Assembly (NCBI RefSeq): GCF_007830155.1 | Contig: NZ_VLKY01000007.1 | Coordinates: forward strand, 1-64,000 | Direction of reading: 5' to 3' | DNA length: 64,000 bases | Origin: Pseudomonas duriflava | GTDB taxonomy: Bacteria > Pseudomonadota > Gammaproteobacteria > Pseudomonadales > Pseudomonadaceae | In this document: piece by piece, positions 44,812-54,373 of the stretch | Layout: each line of letters opens with the position of its first letter | Position numbering within the stretch: the stretch's first letter is position 1 | Made by a program: the position numbers and the translations under genes | The notes under the pieces: model-generated | What the model saw: the letters and a program-made list of their open reading frames with translations, nothing else | The model's database searches: none | Told to the model about the DNA's origin: nothing

Positions 44812-45762
44812 TTAACCCAATCGAACACGCGGATCGGCCAGACCAACCAACAGATCAGCCATGAGATTGCCGAGCAGCACCAGAATGGCCGAAAACATCA
44901 GGATGCCCATGATCACGGGGTAATCGCTGTAGCCGATGCTGTCGAGAAACAACCGCCCCATGCCGGGCCAGGTAAACACCGTCTCGGTCACCAGGGCACC
45001 GCCCAGGATGGTAGGCAGTTGCAGGCCCGCCAGAGTGATCATGGGCAGCAAGGCGTTACGGACGATGTGGTGGATCAGGACGCGCCGATACGGCAGTCCT
45101 TTCGCCCGTGCCGTTCTGACGAAATCCTGGTCAATCACCTCCAGCGTCGCCGAACGCATATAGCGGCTCCAGATTGCCACGTTGACGAACGCCAGCACCA
45201 TTACCGGCAGAATCAGATGAATCGCATAGTCGCCGATAGATTGATCGCCAATGGTGTACATGCTCCCGGCAGGCAGCCATTTAAGGTTGAGCGAGAACAG
45301 ATAGATGGCGACCAGGCCAAACCAGAACGTAGGAATGGACAAGGCCACCATGGCTCCCACCGTAGCCAGCGTGTCGAAGACCGAGTACCGCCGTACCGCG
45401 CCCATGACGCCGACCCAGGTACCAATCAGGATGGATACCAGGGTCGAGGTTCCCATCAGCAGCAAGGTGGCGGGCAGATGCCCGGCGATGATCGCGAGTA
45501 CGGACTGACCGTCCCGGAACGACCGCCCCCAATCCCCTATAAACAAGCGACTAAACCAGTCGATGTACTGAACCAGCAAGGGACGATTCAGCCCCAGCTG
45601 CTCGGCGATGCGATCCAGCTCCGCCTGGCTCATCCCAGGCGTCAAGGCGAACTGAGACAGCGGCCCTCCGGGTGCCAGGTTGAGTACAACGAACCCGATC
45701 AACGAGACGAGTACGAGAATAACGGCACTCTGGCCGAGACGATTCAGGATATAACGGGTCAT
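44812..45762 (-). CDS. Peptide ABC transporter permease (DppB)
   Basis: 316 residues from ATG 45762, which has GGAGGCGGAC upstream. Opens with MTRYILNRLGQSAVILVLVS (TM1), then GDWGRSFRDG, six helices in total and the coupling loop RTARAKGLPYRRVLIHHIVRNA, the DppB/OppB signature. 111 bases separate it from the substrate-binding protein gene; no terminator is evident there. Confidence 0.92.
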   Translation of the reverse strand: MTRYILNRLGQSAVILVLVSLIGFVVLNLAPGGPLSQFALTPGMSQAELDRIAEQLGLNRPLLVQYIDWFSRLFIGDWGRSFRDGQSVLAIIAGHLPATLLLMGTSTLVSILIGTWVGVMGAVRRYSVFDTLATVGAMVALSIPTFWFGLVAIYLFSLNLKWLPAGSMYTIGDQSIGDYAIHLILPVMVLAFVNVAIWSRYMRSATLEVIDQDFVRTARAKGLPYRRVLIHHIVRNALLPMITLAGLQLPTILGGALVTETVFTWPGMGRLFLDSIGYSDYPVIMGILMFSAILVLLGNLMADLLVGLADPRVRLG

Positions 45763-45873
45763 GTCCGCCTCCCCAACGCGTATCACACCGGCAGCCAAGC
45801 CGCCAGGCAGTGAGCTGAGCGCTTCTGATCAAACGGTAACGCCCGATGGCTCGACCGGGCGAAAAGCCGTGCG

Positions 45874-47550
45874 TTATGCCCACATCCAGGTATTCACGTT
45901 CCAAGGCTCGATGCGCAGATTCACATTGCCGGTAAATCCCTTCAGGCCTTCCTTGTAGCCACGAACATAGGTGTACTGGAACAAGGGAAGTATCGGCAGA
46001 TCGTTGCGAATGACCTCTTGTACCTTGAGGTAGATCGGCTTGCGCTTTTCCACGTCCTGCACGGTGGCACCCTGCGTCAGAAGCGTGTCGACTTCAGTAC
46101 TTTTGTACTGAAAGTTGTTTTGTCCGGCGCCACCCTGGGCGTTGATGGAATGAGAACCAAAATAATCGGTTGTGTCCGGATCGGCCCCGGTCAGGTAGTT
46201 GATTCCGACCACCACCGAATCAAACTTGGACTGCATCCAGTAATCCCCCCACATGACGGCTGGCGGAAGATTGGAAATCTGCATCTCTACTCCGATCTCC
46301 TGCCAGGTCTGCTGCATGAACTGCTGGGTCTGCTCACGTACCTGATTGCCCGCCGTGGTGGAATTGGTGAACGATAGCCGTACCCCCTCTTTCTCGCGGA
46401 TACCACCGGCACCCGGCTTCCAGCCCGCCTCGTCCAGGATGCGCCTGGCTTCCTCGAGGTTGAACGTCTGCTTGGGCAGGTTTGGGTTGTAGTAGGCCGA
46501 TTGCTGAGGCATGTAGGTCTCAGTTGGGGAAGGCAAACCGTAGTACAGCTCGTCGATGATGGTTTGCTTGTCCAGCGCCAGGTACAACGCCTTGCGTACA
46601 GCAGGGTCCTTGAACTGCGGTCGCTCCAGGTTGAACGCTACAGCCTCGATCGTGGCCACCGGCAGATTCACTACGGTACGCCCGGCCAATCCTTTGGCTT
46701 CCTCATAGTGATCGGGCATGATGCCCTGCATGGCCGTCACGTCGATATCGCCCGTCTTGAATTGGGTGTACATGACGGTCAGGTCAGGAATGTACTTAAA
46801 CACTACCCGCTCCAGATGAGGCGCTTGTCCGTAGTAGGTGCGGTTGGCATCCAATTGAATATGATCGCCTGGTACGCGGTTCGCCCACTTGAACGGACCG
46901 GTTCCTATCGGAGCGTTGTTGAACGGTGCCGTGTTCGGATCGCTGATACCGGCAAACGCATGCTGGGGCACGATAAAGGTAGACGACAGGATCGACGCAT
47001 ACGGCGCGTAGGGCTTTTCCATGCGCCACTGGATTTCAGTAGGTGACACGACGGTAATGTCGCGTACCAGATCATGCCCGGCTCGCCGCCCGCTGCGAAA
47101 TTTGGGGTCCATGATCAGACCTAGCGTGAACTTCACATCATCCGCCGTGAAGGGTTTACCATCGTGCCATGTCACACCGTCCCGTAGCTTGACCTTCCAC
47201 TGCAGGCCGTCTTCGGAAATACCACCGTTGGCAACGGTTGGTACCTCAACCGCCAGTGCCGGGACGTACGAACCATCCGGCGCGATTCCAAACAGCGGGT
47301 CATAGAGGTTCCAGTAGATACCTTCATCTACTTCGATATGCGGCATGTGCGGATTGAAGACGGTTGGCTCCTGGGAAAAGCCAATGATCACCTGCCCAAA
47401 GGGATTACCAGGCGTGGCTGCGAAGGACATGCTCGAACGAGTCCAGGGCAGCATCAATCCGGCAGCTCCGGCCAGAGACATGCCCAGCATCTGGCGACGG
47501 GTCGGGTTCAAAAGGCTGCTGCGCTTATCCGAATCAGTGCGATGAGACAT
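45874..47550 (-). CDS. Periplasmic peptide-binding protein (DppA/OppA family)
   Basis: 558 residues, SBP family 5. The signal contains TRRQMLGMSLAGAAGLML, a twin-arginine-type signal, so the protein may be exported folded. Domain strings: YWNLYDPLFGIAPDGSYVPALA, VKLRDGVTWHDGKPFTADDVKFTL, GTGPFKW, ALYLALDKQTIIDELYYG and LPLFQYTYVRGY. The ligand cannot be told from sequence. With a flavoenzyme and an SDR upstream in the same direction, a small amino compound or dipeptide-like metabolite is as likely as ordinary peptides. Confidence 0.9.
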   Translation of the reverse strand: MSHRTDSDKRSSLLNPTRRQMLGMSLAGAAGLMLPWTRSSMSFAATPGNPFGQVIIGFSQEPTVFNPHMPHIEVDEGIYWNLYDPLFGIAPDGSYVPALAVEVPTVANGGISEDGLQWKVKLRDGVTWHDGKPFTADDVKFTLGLIMDPKFRSGRRAGHDLVRDITVVSPTEIQWRMEKPYAPYASILSSTFIVPQHAFAGISDPNTAPFNNAPIGTGPFKWANRVPGDHIQLDANRTYYGQAPHLERVVFKYIPDLTVMYTQFKTGDIDVTAMQGIMPDHYEEAKGLAGRTVVNLPVATIEAVAFNLERPQFKDPAVRKALYLALDKQTIIDELYYGLPSPTETYMPQQSAYYNPNLPKQTFNLEEARRILDEAGWKPGAGGIREKEGVRLSFTNSTTAGNQVREQTQQFMQQTWQEIGVEMQISNLPPAVMWGDYWMQSKFDSVVVGINYLTGADPDTTDYFGSHSINAQGGAGQNNFQYKSTEVDTLLTQGATVQDVEKRKPIYLKVQEVIRNDLPILPLFQYTYVRGYKEGLKGFTGNVNLRIEPWNVNTWMWA

Positions 47551-47657
47551 GGTGAAGCTCCTGTATCGGGTGGGAATAGGCAGGTGGCTTGCGCCTGAGT
47601 CATCGTTAGTACGGATGGCACGCTTCTTTGTGAGCGCTTTATCCCGATCAGGCGACG

Positions 47658-48989
47658 TCAGAACCCACTGATTGGTCGTGGATTTGAACCGTCGCTAAAC
47701 CGTGAAAGACGAAAGTCGTGGGTATCCACGATGGGCTTCTCGCCAGTCACGAGGTTGGCCATGAGTCGGCCGGCTGCAGGACCAATGCCAAAGCCATGCC
47801 CAGAAAAGCCTGTAGCGATGAAAAAGCCCGGCAGCGTGTCTACGGATGAGATCACCGGTACGGCATCCGGTGTCACGTCGATACAGCCTGCCCAGCGTTG
47901 GGCAATGCGCGCGTTACGAAACACTGGAAACGCCTCGACCAAATGCCTGAAAGCGCGATTGGACTGCTCGATGGACGGCATCGGATCAAGCACGCGGCAG
48001 TATTCGAAAGGACTCGCCTCTTGGAGCGGCCACTGACGAGGCAAGGCGGCTTCCTCGATGAAGCGCCGCCCAAGGCGGAACGATAGAGAGTCGTACTGTT
48101 GTTTTAGGGCAGGCATGAACTGTCGGGCGTAACGGAACGAGTCCGGCACAATGTCAGCAATATTCTCGTGGCCAGAGGCGACGGTATAGCCACCATCCTG
48201 GCGCTTTCGGACAGCAAATGTTTGTGTCCAGATGGCCGATTCCGGTCCGCCTGCAAGCGGCTCGGTGCGCAGGACCGAGTTCATTACCTTCAATTGGGGC
48301 AAATGAAGCCCCAAAGGCGAGCAGAACAGACTCGACCAAGCACCACCGGCGAGCACAACAGAGGAGCAGGCAATTGGACCGCGCTCCGTGACAACTCCCG
48401 AGATCCGGCCCGCTGATTGTTCAAGTCCGCGCACTGCACAGTCGGTCAGAATCGCGGCACCCTGGGCGCGTGCCGCCTCGGCAATGGCCGGCGCGGCTTT
48501 TTGCGGTTCGGCACGCCCGTCTGCCGGAGTATAAAGCGCCCCCTGGTAGACGGCTCGGTTGTCAGGCAATAAACGGTTCAGCTCGCTTCCAGACACCATG
48601 CGTGCCTGTACCGGATATCCCTCCAGGTTACGTTGCCAACGGGCGTGCTCGTCGTAGCTCTTGTCATCGGCGCAGGTAAACAGGATGCCCGCCCGTTTAT
48701 AACCAACATCCTTCCCGACACGCTGGCTCAGCCCTTGCCAGATTTCGAGCGCCGCGGCCATCAGGGACAATTCCCGAGGATCGCGGCGGGAGATACGCAC
48801 CCAGCCCCAGTTGCGACTCGACTGTTCCTGACCGATACCGCCTTTTTCACAGAGGGCAACACTTAAACCGCGCTCAGCCAGCTCAAGAGCGGTCGAAGTG
48901 CCAATGATACCGCCACCAATCACAACGACATCGGCGCGCTGCGGCAGCTTTTCATCCCCTTGTACAGGTACGACACGTGGTCCGGGCAT
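47658..48989 (-). CDS. FAD-dependent amine/amino-acid oxidoreductase (DadA-like), copy 1
   Basis: 443 residues from ATG 48989 (GGAGGAG upstream). Rossmann FAD motif VVVIGGGIIGTSTALELAERG, then QEQSSRNWGWVRIS, a substrate domain, and the C-terminal WAGCIDVTPDAVPVIS...GFSGHGFGIGPAAGRL typical of the D-amino-acid/glycine/sarcosine oxidase superfamily. Shares many blocks with copy 2 at 50677-51975. The ATG overlaps the SDR stop by one base, so the two are coupled. Substrate unknown; the dpp-type transporter downstream probably imports it. Confidence 0.88.
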   Translation of the reverse strand: MPGPRVVPVQGDEKLPQRADVVVIGGGIIGTSTALELAERGLSVALCEKGGIGQEQSSRNWGWVRISRRDPRELSLMAAALEIWQGLSQRVGKDVGYKRAGILFTCADDKSYDEHARWQRNLEGYPVQARMVSGSELNRLLPDNRAVYQGALYTPADGRAEPQKAAPAIAEAARAQGAAILTDCAVRGLEQSAGRISGVVTERGPIACSSVVLAGGAWSSLFCSPLGLHLPQLKVMNSVLRTEPLAGGPESAIWTQTFAVRKRQDGGYTVASGHENIADIVPDSFRYARQFMPALKQQYDSLSFRLGRRFIEEAALPRQWPLQEASPFEYCRVLDPMPSIEQSNRAFRHLVEAFPVFRNARIAQRWAGCIDVTPDAVPVISSVDTLPGFFIATGFSGHGFGIGPAAGRLMANLVTGEKPIVDTHDFRLSRFSDGSNPRPISGF

Positions 48990-49687
48990 CAGTACGACTC
49001 CTCCAGCTGGCAATTGATCGTGAGCTCAGCCACGCTGGCTTCGTTGGGCAATTCAAGTAACGCGCCTACCAGGCGGGCAATGTCAGCCGGGTGCGTCATC
49101 TCTGCGTCATTCCGTGTGGTGATGCTGCGCGCCATATCGGTCGCGACAAAGCTGGGGCAGATAGCCGTAGCGCGGATGCCCTGTTCCCAGCCGGCCTGGC
49201 GGATACCATGGGTTAGCGCAACCGCGGCGAACTTGGTCATGGCATACAGGCCGGAGGCGGCTGACTTGACCCGCTTGCCCGAGAGCGAGGCCATTAGAAT
49301 GACCCGACCCTGACCGCTCACGCCCAAGGCCTCCCAGGCTGCCGCGACCAGACGGCGTGGTGCCTTGACGTTGATCTCCAGCAGGCTGTCCAGCTCCTCG
49401 TCGCTGGCTTCGATCACGGTTTTCGGAATCATCAACCCTGCATTGGCAATCACGGCGTCGATACGGCCGAAACGCTTCAATGCCTGATCAACCCAGGCTG
49501 CCTCGGAACCTGCCTCGTTGGCGTCGTAACGCACCACTTGAATGCCGTCGCGCTCATGCCATGCCGCCTCCCGAGGCATACGCATCCCCAGGGAAAGCTG
49601 CCACCCCTGCTCGGCCAAGTGTCTCCCAACGGCCTCGCCAATACCCCGGTTAGCCCCAGAAATCAGCACCACCTTTCGCTCATCCAT
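48989..49687 (-). CDS. Short-chain dehydrogenase/reductase
   Basis: 232 residues from ATG 49687, preceded by GAGGTGG. NAD(P)-binding SGANRGIGEAVGRHL, NAG in VIANAGL, catalytic Ser in VILMASLSGKR and YAMTKFA with Tyr and Lys. Classical SDR of about 235 residues. First gene of the catabolic/transport operon, 162 bases from the divergent IclR gene. Substrate unknown. Confidence 0.88.
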   Translation of the reverse strand: MDERKVVLISGANRGIGEAVGRHLAEQGWQLSLGMRMPREAAWHERDGIQVVRYDANEAGSEAAWVDQALKRFGRIDAVIANAGLMIPKTVIEASDEELDSLLEINVKAPRRLVAAAWEALGVSGQGRVILMASLSGKRVKSAASGLYAMTKFAAVALTHGIRQAGWEQGIRATAICPSFVATDMARSITTRNDAEMTHPADIARLVGALLELPNEASVAELTINCQLEESY

Positions 49688-49849
49688 AATCCACCTCGCT
49701 TTCAACGCAACGGCGACCTACCCACACTAATGGGCCCGGATATTGCAAACCTTTTAGCGGCTATTACCTAACCTTGGCGAAACAGCAGTACGACCCGGCC
49801 CGATCTTTTCACCCGGTCGAGACCTCGCCTGTACCAGGGAGATGTAGAC

Positions 49850-50656
49850 GTGCCCCATAGCGAAATACTGGAATCGAAACCGCAACGACGCGGCATGCAA
49901 GGCACCCAGACGCTCGACCGTTCCTTCGAAATCCTGCAGGCCATCGCGGCACGCGGCGCACGCGGTGCCAGCATCGACGAGCTCAGCGCCGACACACACC
50001 TCAGTCGCGCGACGCTCTACCGTTTGCTCAAAGCCATGAAATCCTATGGCTTCATTCGTACGCCACGCGTGCGGGGACATTATTTTCTGGGCTACGAGCT
50101 GCTCTCGCTGGGCGCCCAGGCAGGCAATACCGGTGGCGTACGCGAGCTGTCCCGACCGGCGCTGATGCGCCTGGCGGAGCTGTTCGGTGATACGTTCTTT
50201 TTGTTCGTACCGGACGGCTATTTCGCGCTGTGCCTGGAAATGCAACAAGGCACCCACCCGACCCAGCGCTTCGCCCAATCCGTCGGCGCGCGCATTCTCA
50301 TGGGCGTAGGCCAGGCGTCCATCGCCCTGCTCGCCTATCTGCCCCCTGCCAAGCGCAACGAGATCCTGCAACACAATGCCCCGCGGCTGGCGCGTGAATA
50401 TGCCATCGAAACTGCCCAGATACGCCGGGCTATCATGCGAATGCAGCAGGAGCGCTTTTCCTGCGGCATCTCTGATAAATGCCTGCCCGACTACACAGGT
50501 CTTGCCGTTCCCTTGCTGGATAACACCGGAGCGCCTGTAGCTGCCCTGAGCTGCGCCATGCAGGCCACCCGCCTGACGGCAGGCTACAAGGCGCACCTGG
50601 CCGACGCGATGCGCCTGGAGGCCGACGCCATCATGTCGAGACTGGGAGAAGCCTAA
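49850..50656 (+). CDS. IclR-family transcriptional regulator
   Basis: 268 residues from GTG 49850 (GGGAGA upstream). N-terminal winged helix (about 16-80) with TLDRSFEILQAIA and LSRATLYRLLKAMKSYGFIR; C-terminal effector domain with GQASIALLAYLPP and FSCGISDKCLPDYTGLAVPLLD. IclR proteins control catabolic genes and bind small acids. Divergent from the SDR-flavoenzyme-dpp operon and convergent with flavoenzyme copy 2, it is the obvious local regulator. Confidence 0.9.
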   Translation: MPHSEILESKPQRRGMQGTQTLDRSFEILQAIAARGARGASIDELSADTHLSRATLYRLLKAMKSYGFIRTPRVRGHYFLGYELLSLGAQAGNTGGVRELSRPALMRLAELFGDTFFLFVPDGYFALCLEMQQGTHPTQRFAQSVGARILMGVGQASIALLAYLPPAKRNEILQHNAPRLAREYAIETAQIRRAIMRMQQERFSCGISDKCLPDYTGLAVPLLDNTGAPVAALSCAMQATRLTAGYKAHLADAMRLEADAIMSRLGEA

Positions 50657-50676
50657 GCGGCAATGAGAGCCTCGCA

Positions 50677-51975
50677 TCAGGCAAACCGCTCGAAACGGAA
50701 CAGGGAAGGATCAACCAATGGCCTACTGCCGGTCACGATATCGGCCATCAGATGACCGGCACCAGGGCCTATTCCGAAACCATGTCCGGAAAAGCCACTC
50801 GCCAGATACAAACCGGGCAACGTCTCGACCCGGTCGATTACGGGTACGATATCCGGCGTGACGTCGATCAGACCGGCCCAGCGCTGCTCTATTTTCGCAT
50901 CAGCAAAAACTGGAAAGCTCTCCGCCAGGATAATCAAGGCCTGATCAAGAAATGTATCGACGGGCTTGGGGTCGTACAACCGCTGTGTCTCAAACGGTGT
51001 AATAGCCGTGTTTGACCATCGCGTGGGCGTCCGTAACTCCTGCCAAGTATGCCTGTTCACGCGTAGCCGGTACTCCTGGTGATGATTTCTTATCATGGGC
51101 AGAAAATCATTGAAGTAACGAAAACTGTCCGGCACCAGAGGCGCTATGTTGGTATTGCGCATAGCCACGGTATAGCCGCCATCGGCCCGCTTTCGAAACG
51201 ACACCTTGCTTGTTGCGACGGCGCCCTTCGGCCCGCCGTCAAGCGGGGCCGTCCGCATGACGGAGCCCATGACCTTGAGCTGAGGGAAACGGATACCCAG
51301 GTTGCGACAGAACAGACTCGACCAGGCCCCTGCCGCTACTACCACATGCTGACAACGAATCTCACCCCGCTCGGTCAGCACCGATGTCACCATTCCCGAC
51401 TGGGTGCCCAGCGCCCGCACCGAACAGCGACTGAACAGCTTTGCTCCCCGCGCCCGCGCTCCTTCGGCAATAGCAGCCGTAGCGATGTCCGGCTCTGCGC
51501 GGCCATCGGTCTCGGCTAGTAAGCCCTTCCTCCATGAGACAGGCGGTGTATTACCGAGATATCGTGTCATCTCGTTGCGGTCGATCAGCCGGGCCGTTGC
51601 CCCGAGCGGACCAGCTTGCCTCAGCCACTCGGCCCGTTCGGTGATTTCAGCCTTAGTTTCGCAGGCGTAGAGAATCCCTGAGCGCATAAACCCTGTATCG
51701 TGCTCAAGCTTGCGTGACCAGGCGTCCCATAGTTTCAGGCTTTCGATAGCCAAGGGAATTTCGGCCAGATCGCGCCCCATTGTTCGGCACCAGCCCCAAT
51801 TCCGGGAGGATTGCTCATGGGCGATACCGCTCTTGTCCAGGAGTACGACATCGACGCCGCGCTCAGCAAGAAAATAGGCTGTGCACGTACCTACGATCCC
51901 GCCACCAATAACCACCACGTCAGCAGACGCTGGAAGCGTATGATCACTCTCGACGTGTTTGATATGCGGGTACAT
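50677..51975 (-). CDS. FAD-dependent amine/amino-acid oxidoreductase (DadA-like), copy 2
   Basis: 432 residues. FAD motif VVVIGGGIVGTCTAYFLAERG, HEQSSRNWGWCRTMGRD, RAEPDIATAAIAEGARARGA and QRWAGLIDVTPDIVPVID, colinear with copy 1 throughout. The duplicated enzyme flanks the IclR gene on the other side, 20 bases from its stop. Two diverged copies in one locus suggest two related substrates or successive oxidations. Only a weak GGGA ribosome site is seen before the ATG. Confidence 0.88.
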   Translation of the reverse strand: MYPHIKHVESDHTLPASADVVVIGGGIVGTCTAYFLAERGVDVVLLDKSGIAHEQSSRNWGWCRTMGRDLAEIPLAIESLKLWDAWSRKLEHDTGFMRSGILYACETKAEITERAEWLRQAGPLGATARLIDRNEMTRYLGNTPPVSWRKGLLAETDGRAEPDIATAAIAEGARARGAKLFSRCSVRALGTQSGMVTSVLTERGEIRCQHVVVAAGAWSSLFCRNLGIRFPQLKVMGSVMRTAPLDGGPKGAVATSKVSFRKRADGGYTVAMRNTNIAPLVPDSFRYFNDFLPMIRNHHQEYRLRVNRHTWQELRTPTRWSNTAITPFETQRLYDPKPVDTFLDQALIILAESFPVFADAKIEQRWAGLIDVTPDIVPVIDRVETLPGLYLASGFSGHGFGIGPGAGHLMADIVTGSRPLVDPSLFRFERFA

Positions 51976-52158
51976 GGGCGGTCCCTATCGCGGCGAATTA
52001 CCTAAGGGTTCTAGTGCCTGGATTAGGGACCTGCAAGCGTAGAAACGAGTTGATAGCGTATGCTCTCACATCATGGGATTTAACCCACCGAAAGCCTCCT
52101 GAAAAGATCTTTGCCGGTACACTTTTTTATCTATCTATTACCCAATGCTTTACTGCTA

Positions 52159-52605
52159 ATGTCTCTACAGCCTCCCCAACCACCATTGTCTTTTTCGCAA
52201 CTGCCACCTGAACACCGTTTGTTGCTCGACAAGTTCTACCGCAGTCACCGTAGCCATATGCGTGCCGCAACGGGTATTGGCATACAGCGCTGGGTAGCCA
52301 GGCAGCCTGAGATCGTGGCAGGCCTGAATCTGACTCCGTTTGAGGAGGGCTTGTGGTTGACAGGCCTCTTCGTTGCACCGCACCGGCGCGGGCAGGGTAT
52401 CGCGCGGCAGCTGGTTCATGCGGCGCTCGCCTCCCATCCTGGCTCTGTCTGGCTATTTTGCGAGCCAAGCATGAAAGACTTCTACGAAAAGCTAGGTTTT
52501 AAACCAAATCCGCTTTTGCCCAGGGCACTGCACGACCGTCTCAAACGGTACCAGCAGAGTAAATCCCTGCTGGCGCTGGGACATAGATCGAAACACCTCA
52601 CGTAA
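52159..52605 (+). CDS. GNAT-family N-acetyltransferase
   Basis: 148 residues from ATG 52159; an in-frame TTG at 52111 is less likely. Acetyl-CoA motif LFVAPHRRGQGIARQLVHAAL with R/Q-x-x-G-x-G/A, followed by SVWLFCEPSMKDFYEKLGFKP. Cytoplasmic. The target (small molecule or protein) cannot be told. No RBS of note. Confidence 0.8.
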   Translation: MSLQPPQPPLSFSQLPPEHRLLLDKFYRSHRSHMRAATGIGIQRWVARQPEIVAGLNLTPFEEGLWLTGLFVAPHRRGQGIARQLVHAALASHPGSVWLFCEPSMKDFYEKLGFKPNPLLPRALHDRLKRYQQSKSLLALGHRSKHLT

Positions 52606-52825
52606 TTTCTCATCAGCTTGCAGCGTTTCGTTACGAATATCCGGCGCTGCGTTCATGGAATGGCCACATCGGCCACTTACACTGCCAGAACAGCCACGCT
52701 TCGCCGCTACACTTGCCATGGATCGCATTCTTTCTGCACAAGGAATTTTTCTGCTGACGCGTTGAAGCAAAATGCAAAGCGCCGGGTCTCAAGACCGTAT
52801 GTCCCAGACGCGCCAGGAGGCCACC

Positions 52826-53440
52826 ATGACATCGCACTCTCTGCTTAACGGAACCGGTTTTCTGCTTATGCTCAAGCGTCTGGTCTCTAAGCGGACATTC
52901 GACGACATTGACCGTCAGCTTGAACAGCTGGGGACTGAGTTCCCCCTGTTTGATCATCCGCCACTCACAGCCGATTACCCTGGCGCTGAAAGCCTTGAAC
53001 CGCTTGGCATCCGTGCTTATCAGATGCAGATCATGAGCTGTAACCAAGACAAGATGACTTTGGGCGCAACGCTCATGAAACTTGGTTTCACACCTACCTC
53101 TAGCACCCCGGAAATAACGTCCTACAGCAATGCTAAAGGTGAAAAGCTTATGCTCCGTATGCAGACCGAATGCAACGGCACGCTCTTTAATCTGGTTACG
53201 GACTCAATGGAGCTTCTGATCGAACTCGACCAATGCCGTATCGCTCCGCCTGCGCCCTGGCAGGCGTTCCCAGCTCTAGATGTGAAGGGCCTGGCTGCCC
53301 TGCAAGGCGAGACAGCCTTCTGGTGGAGCCAGTATTGGACGCCGTATTGGTCGCGCCTGGACAAAGATGAACGGGAGTTGTACCTGAACACGAACCGGGC
53401 TACTCCTGACTGGAAAACGTTCATCGAGGCCCATCTCTGA
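52826..53440 (+). CDS. Hypothetical protein, 204 residues
   Basis: ATG 52826 has AGGAGG 5 bases upstream, a very strong start; the frame is open to 52772 without support. The protein is soluble and slightly acidic, rich in Leu and Trp toward the end (FWWSQYWTPYWSRLDKDERELYLNTNR). The middle (LGATLMKLGFTPTSSTPEITSY) may form an alpha/beta fold. I do not recognise a family. Probably expressed, given its RBS. Confidence 0.7.
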   Translation: MTSHSLLNGTGFLLMLKRLVSKRTFDDIDRQLEQLGTEFPLFDHPPLTADYPGAESLEPLGIRAYQMQIMSCNQDKMTLGATLMKLGFTPTSSTPEITSYSNAKGEKLMLRMQTECNGTLFNLVTDSMELLIELDQCRIAPPAPWQAFPALDVKGLAALQGETAFWWSQYWTPYWSRLDKDERELYLNTNRATPDWKTFIEAHL

Positions 53441-53475
53441 AGGCTGAGTGTGTTATTTCAGGCCTAAGCCCGTAC

Positions 53476-54213
53476 GTGGCAGACACAACCGCTATCTCTC
53501 TAGGTTGCGCCGGCTGGAGTCTGCCACGCACCGTATGGGCTCTCTTTCCATCTGAGGGCACACACCTTGAGCGTTATAGTGCAGGCCTACCAGCAGTAGA
53601 AATCAATTCATCATTCTACCGACCGCACCGCCCTGCCACTTATGCCAAATGGGCCAGCAGCGTTCCTTCGGAGTTTCGCTTCTCGGTCAAAATGCCTAGG
53701 CAGATTACCCATGAGCAGCGCCTCAAATACAGCCGGGAACAGCTTGCTACTTTTCTGGCCGAATGCTCGCACCTTAGCAATACGTTGGGTTGTCCTCTTA
53801 TCCAATTACCGCCCTCTCTAGTGTTCGAGGCCGAGACGGCACGCGCCTTTTATGAAGACGTGCGCGACCTTTACTCCGGTGGCGTTGTTCTTGAGCCTCG
53901 GCACTCCACTTGGCTCAGCGATACCGCGCAAATGTTGCTGCATGATTATCAGATCGGCCAGGTAGCTGCCGATCCTTCTCCCCTGCCTGGCGGCGATCAA
54001 CCCAGTGGCTGGCCGGGGATTGTCTATTATCGCCTACATGGCTCGCCAGACCTCTATCACTCCACCTATTCTCTCGACCAGCTCAAGCCAGTCGCCCACG
54101 CACTGCGTGCTTGTCGCGAGCGCAGTATCCCGGCTTGGTGCATTTTCGATAACACTGCCAGCGGAGCAGCGGTGCCCAACGCACTGGATATGCTACGACT
54201 GCTTGCCTTGTAA
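53476..54213 (+). CDS. DUF72 family protein (YecE-like)
   Basis: 245 residues from GTG 53476. The family's TIM-barrel-like pattern is clear: ISLGCAGWSLP at the start, VEINSSFYRPHRPATYAKWAS, FRFSVKMPRQITHEQRL, CPLIQLPPSLVF, LEPRHSTW, YYRLHGSP and WCIFDNTASGAAVPNALDM. Biochemical function unknown. Located 160 bases upstream of the HAM1-SIR2 pair in the same direction, but DUF72 genes are common housekeeping neighbours and I see no reason to add it to that system. Confidence 0.85.
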   Translation: MADTTAISLGCAGWSLPRTVWALFPSEGTHLERYSAGLPAVEINSSFYRPHRPATYAKWASSVPSEFRFSVKMPRQITHEQRLKYSREQLATFLAECSHLSNTLGCPLIQLPPSLVFEAETARAFYEDVRDLYSGGVVLEPRHSTWLSDTAQMLLHDYQIGQVAADPSPLPGGDQPSGWPGIVYYRLHGSPDLYHSTYSLDQLKPVAHALRACRERSIPAWCIFDNTASGAAVPNALDMLRLLAL

Positions 54214-54373
54214 ACAGTTTAGTCACGCCAGACATACCACGTCTCTGCGCGTGTTTCCCTCAAAATCCGTCACTGCTCGAACCTGTCCCCACCCTGCCGC
54301 TCTAACAGCTAGCGCCCCGCGTACCCAAACGGAAAAAGCGAAAGGATCAGTCGTACAGCGCTGCAGGTCCGTC

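Noticed and set aside
44800-45813. 337-codon plus-strand frame opposite dppB
   Set aside because: Gln/His/Arg-rich antisense shadow of a clear permease gene with membrane helices and start signals.
53476-54213. DUF72 gene as a third component of the HAM1-SIR2 system
   Set aside because: It is 160 bases upstream with no coupling. DUF72 is widespread and has no known link to nucleotide signalling or deamination.
54005-54373. Open frame extending the HAM1 gene far upstream
   Set aside because: It overlaps the end of the DUF72 gene in another frame and shows no homology; the family start motif lies at ATG 54374.
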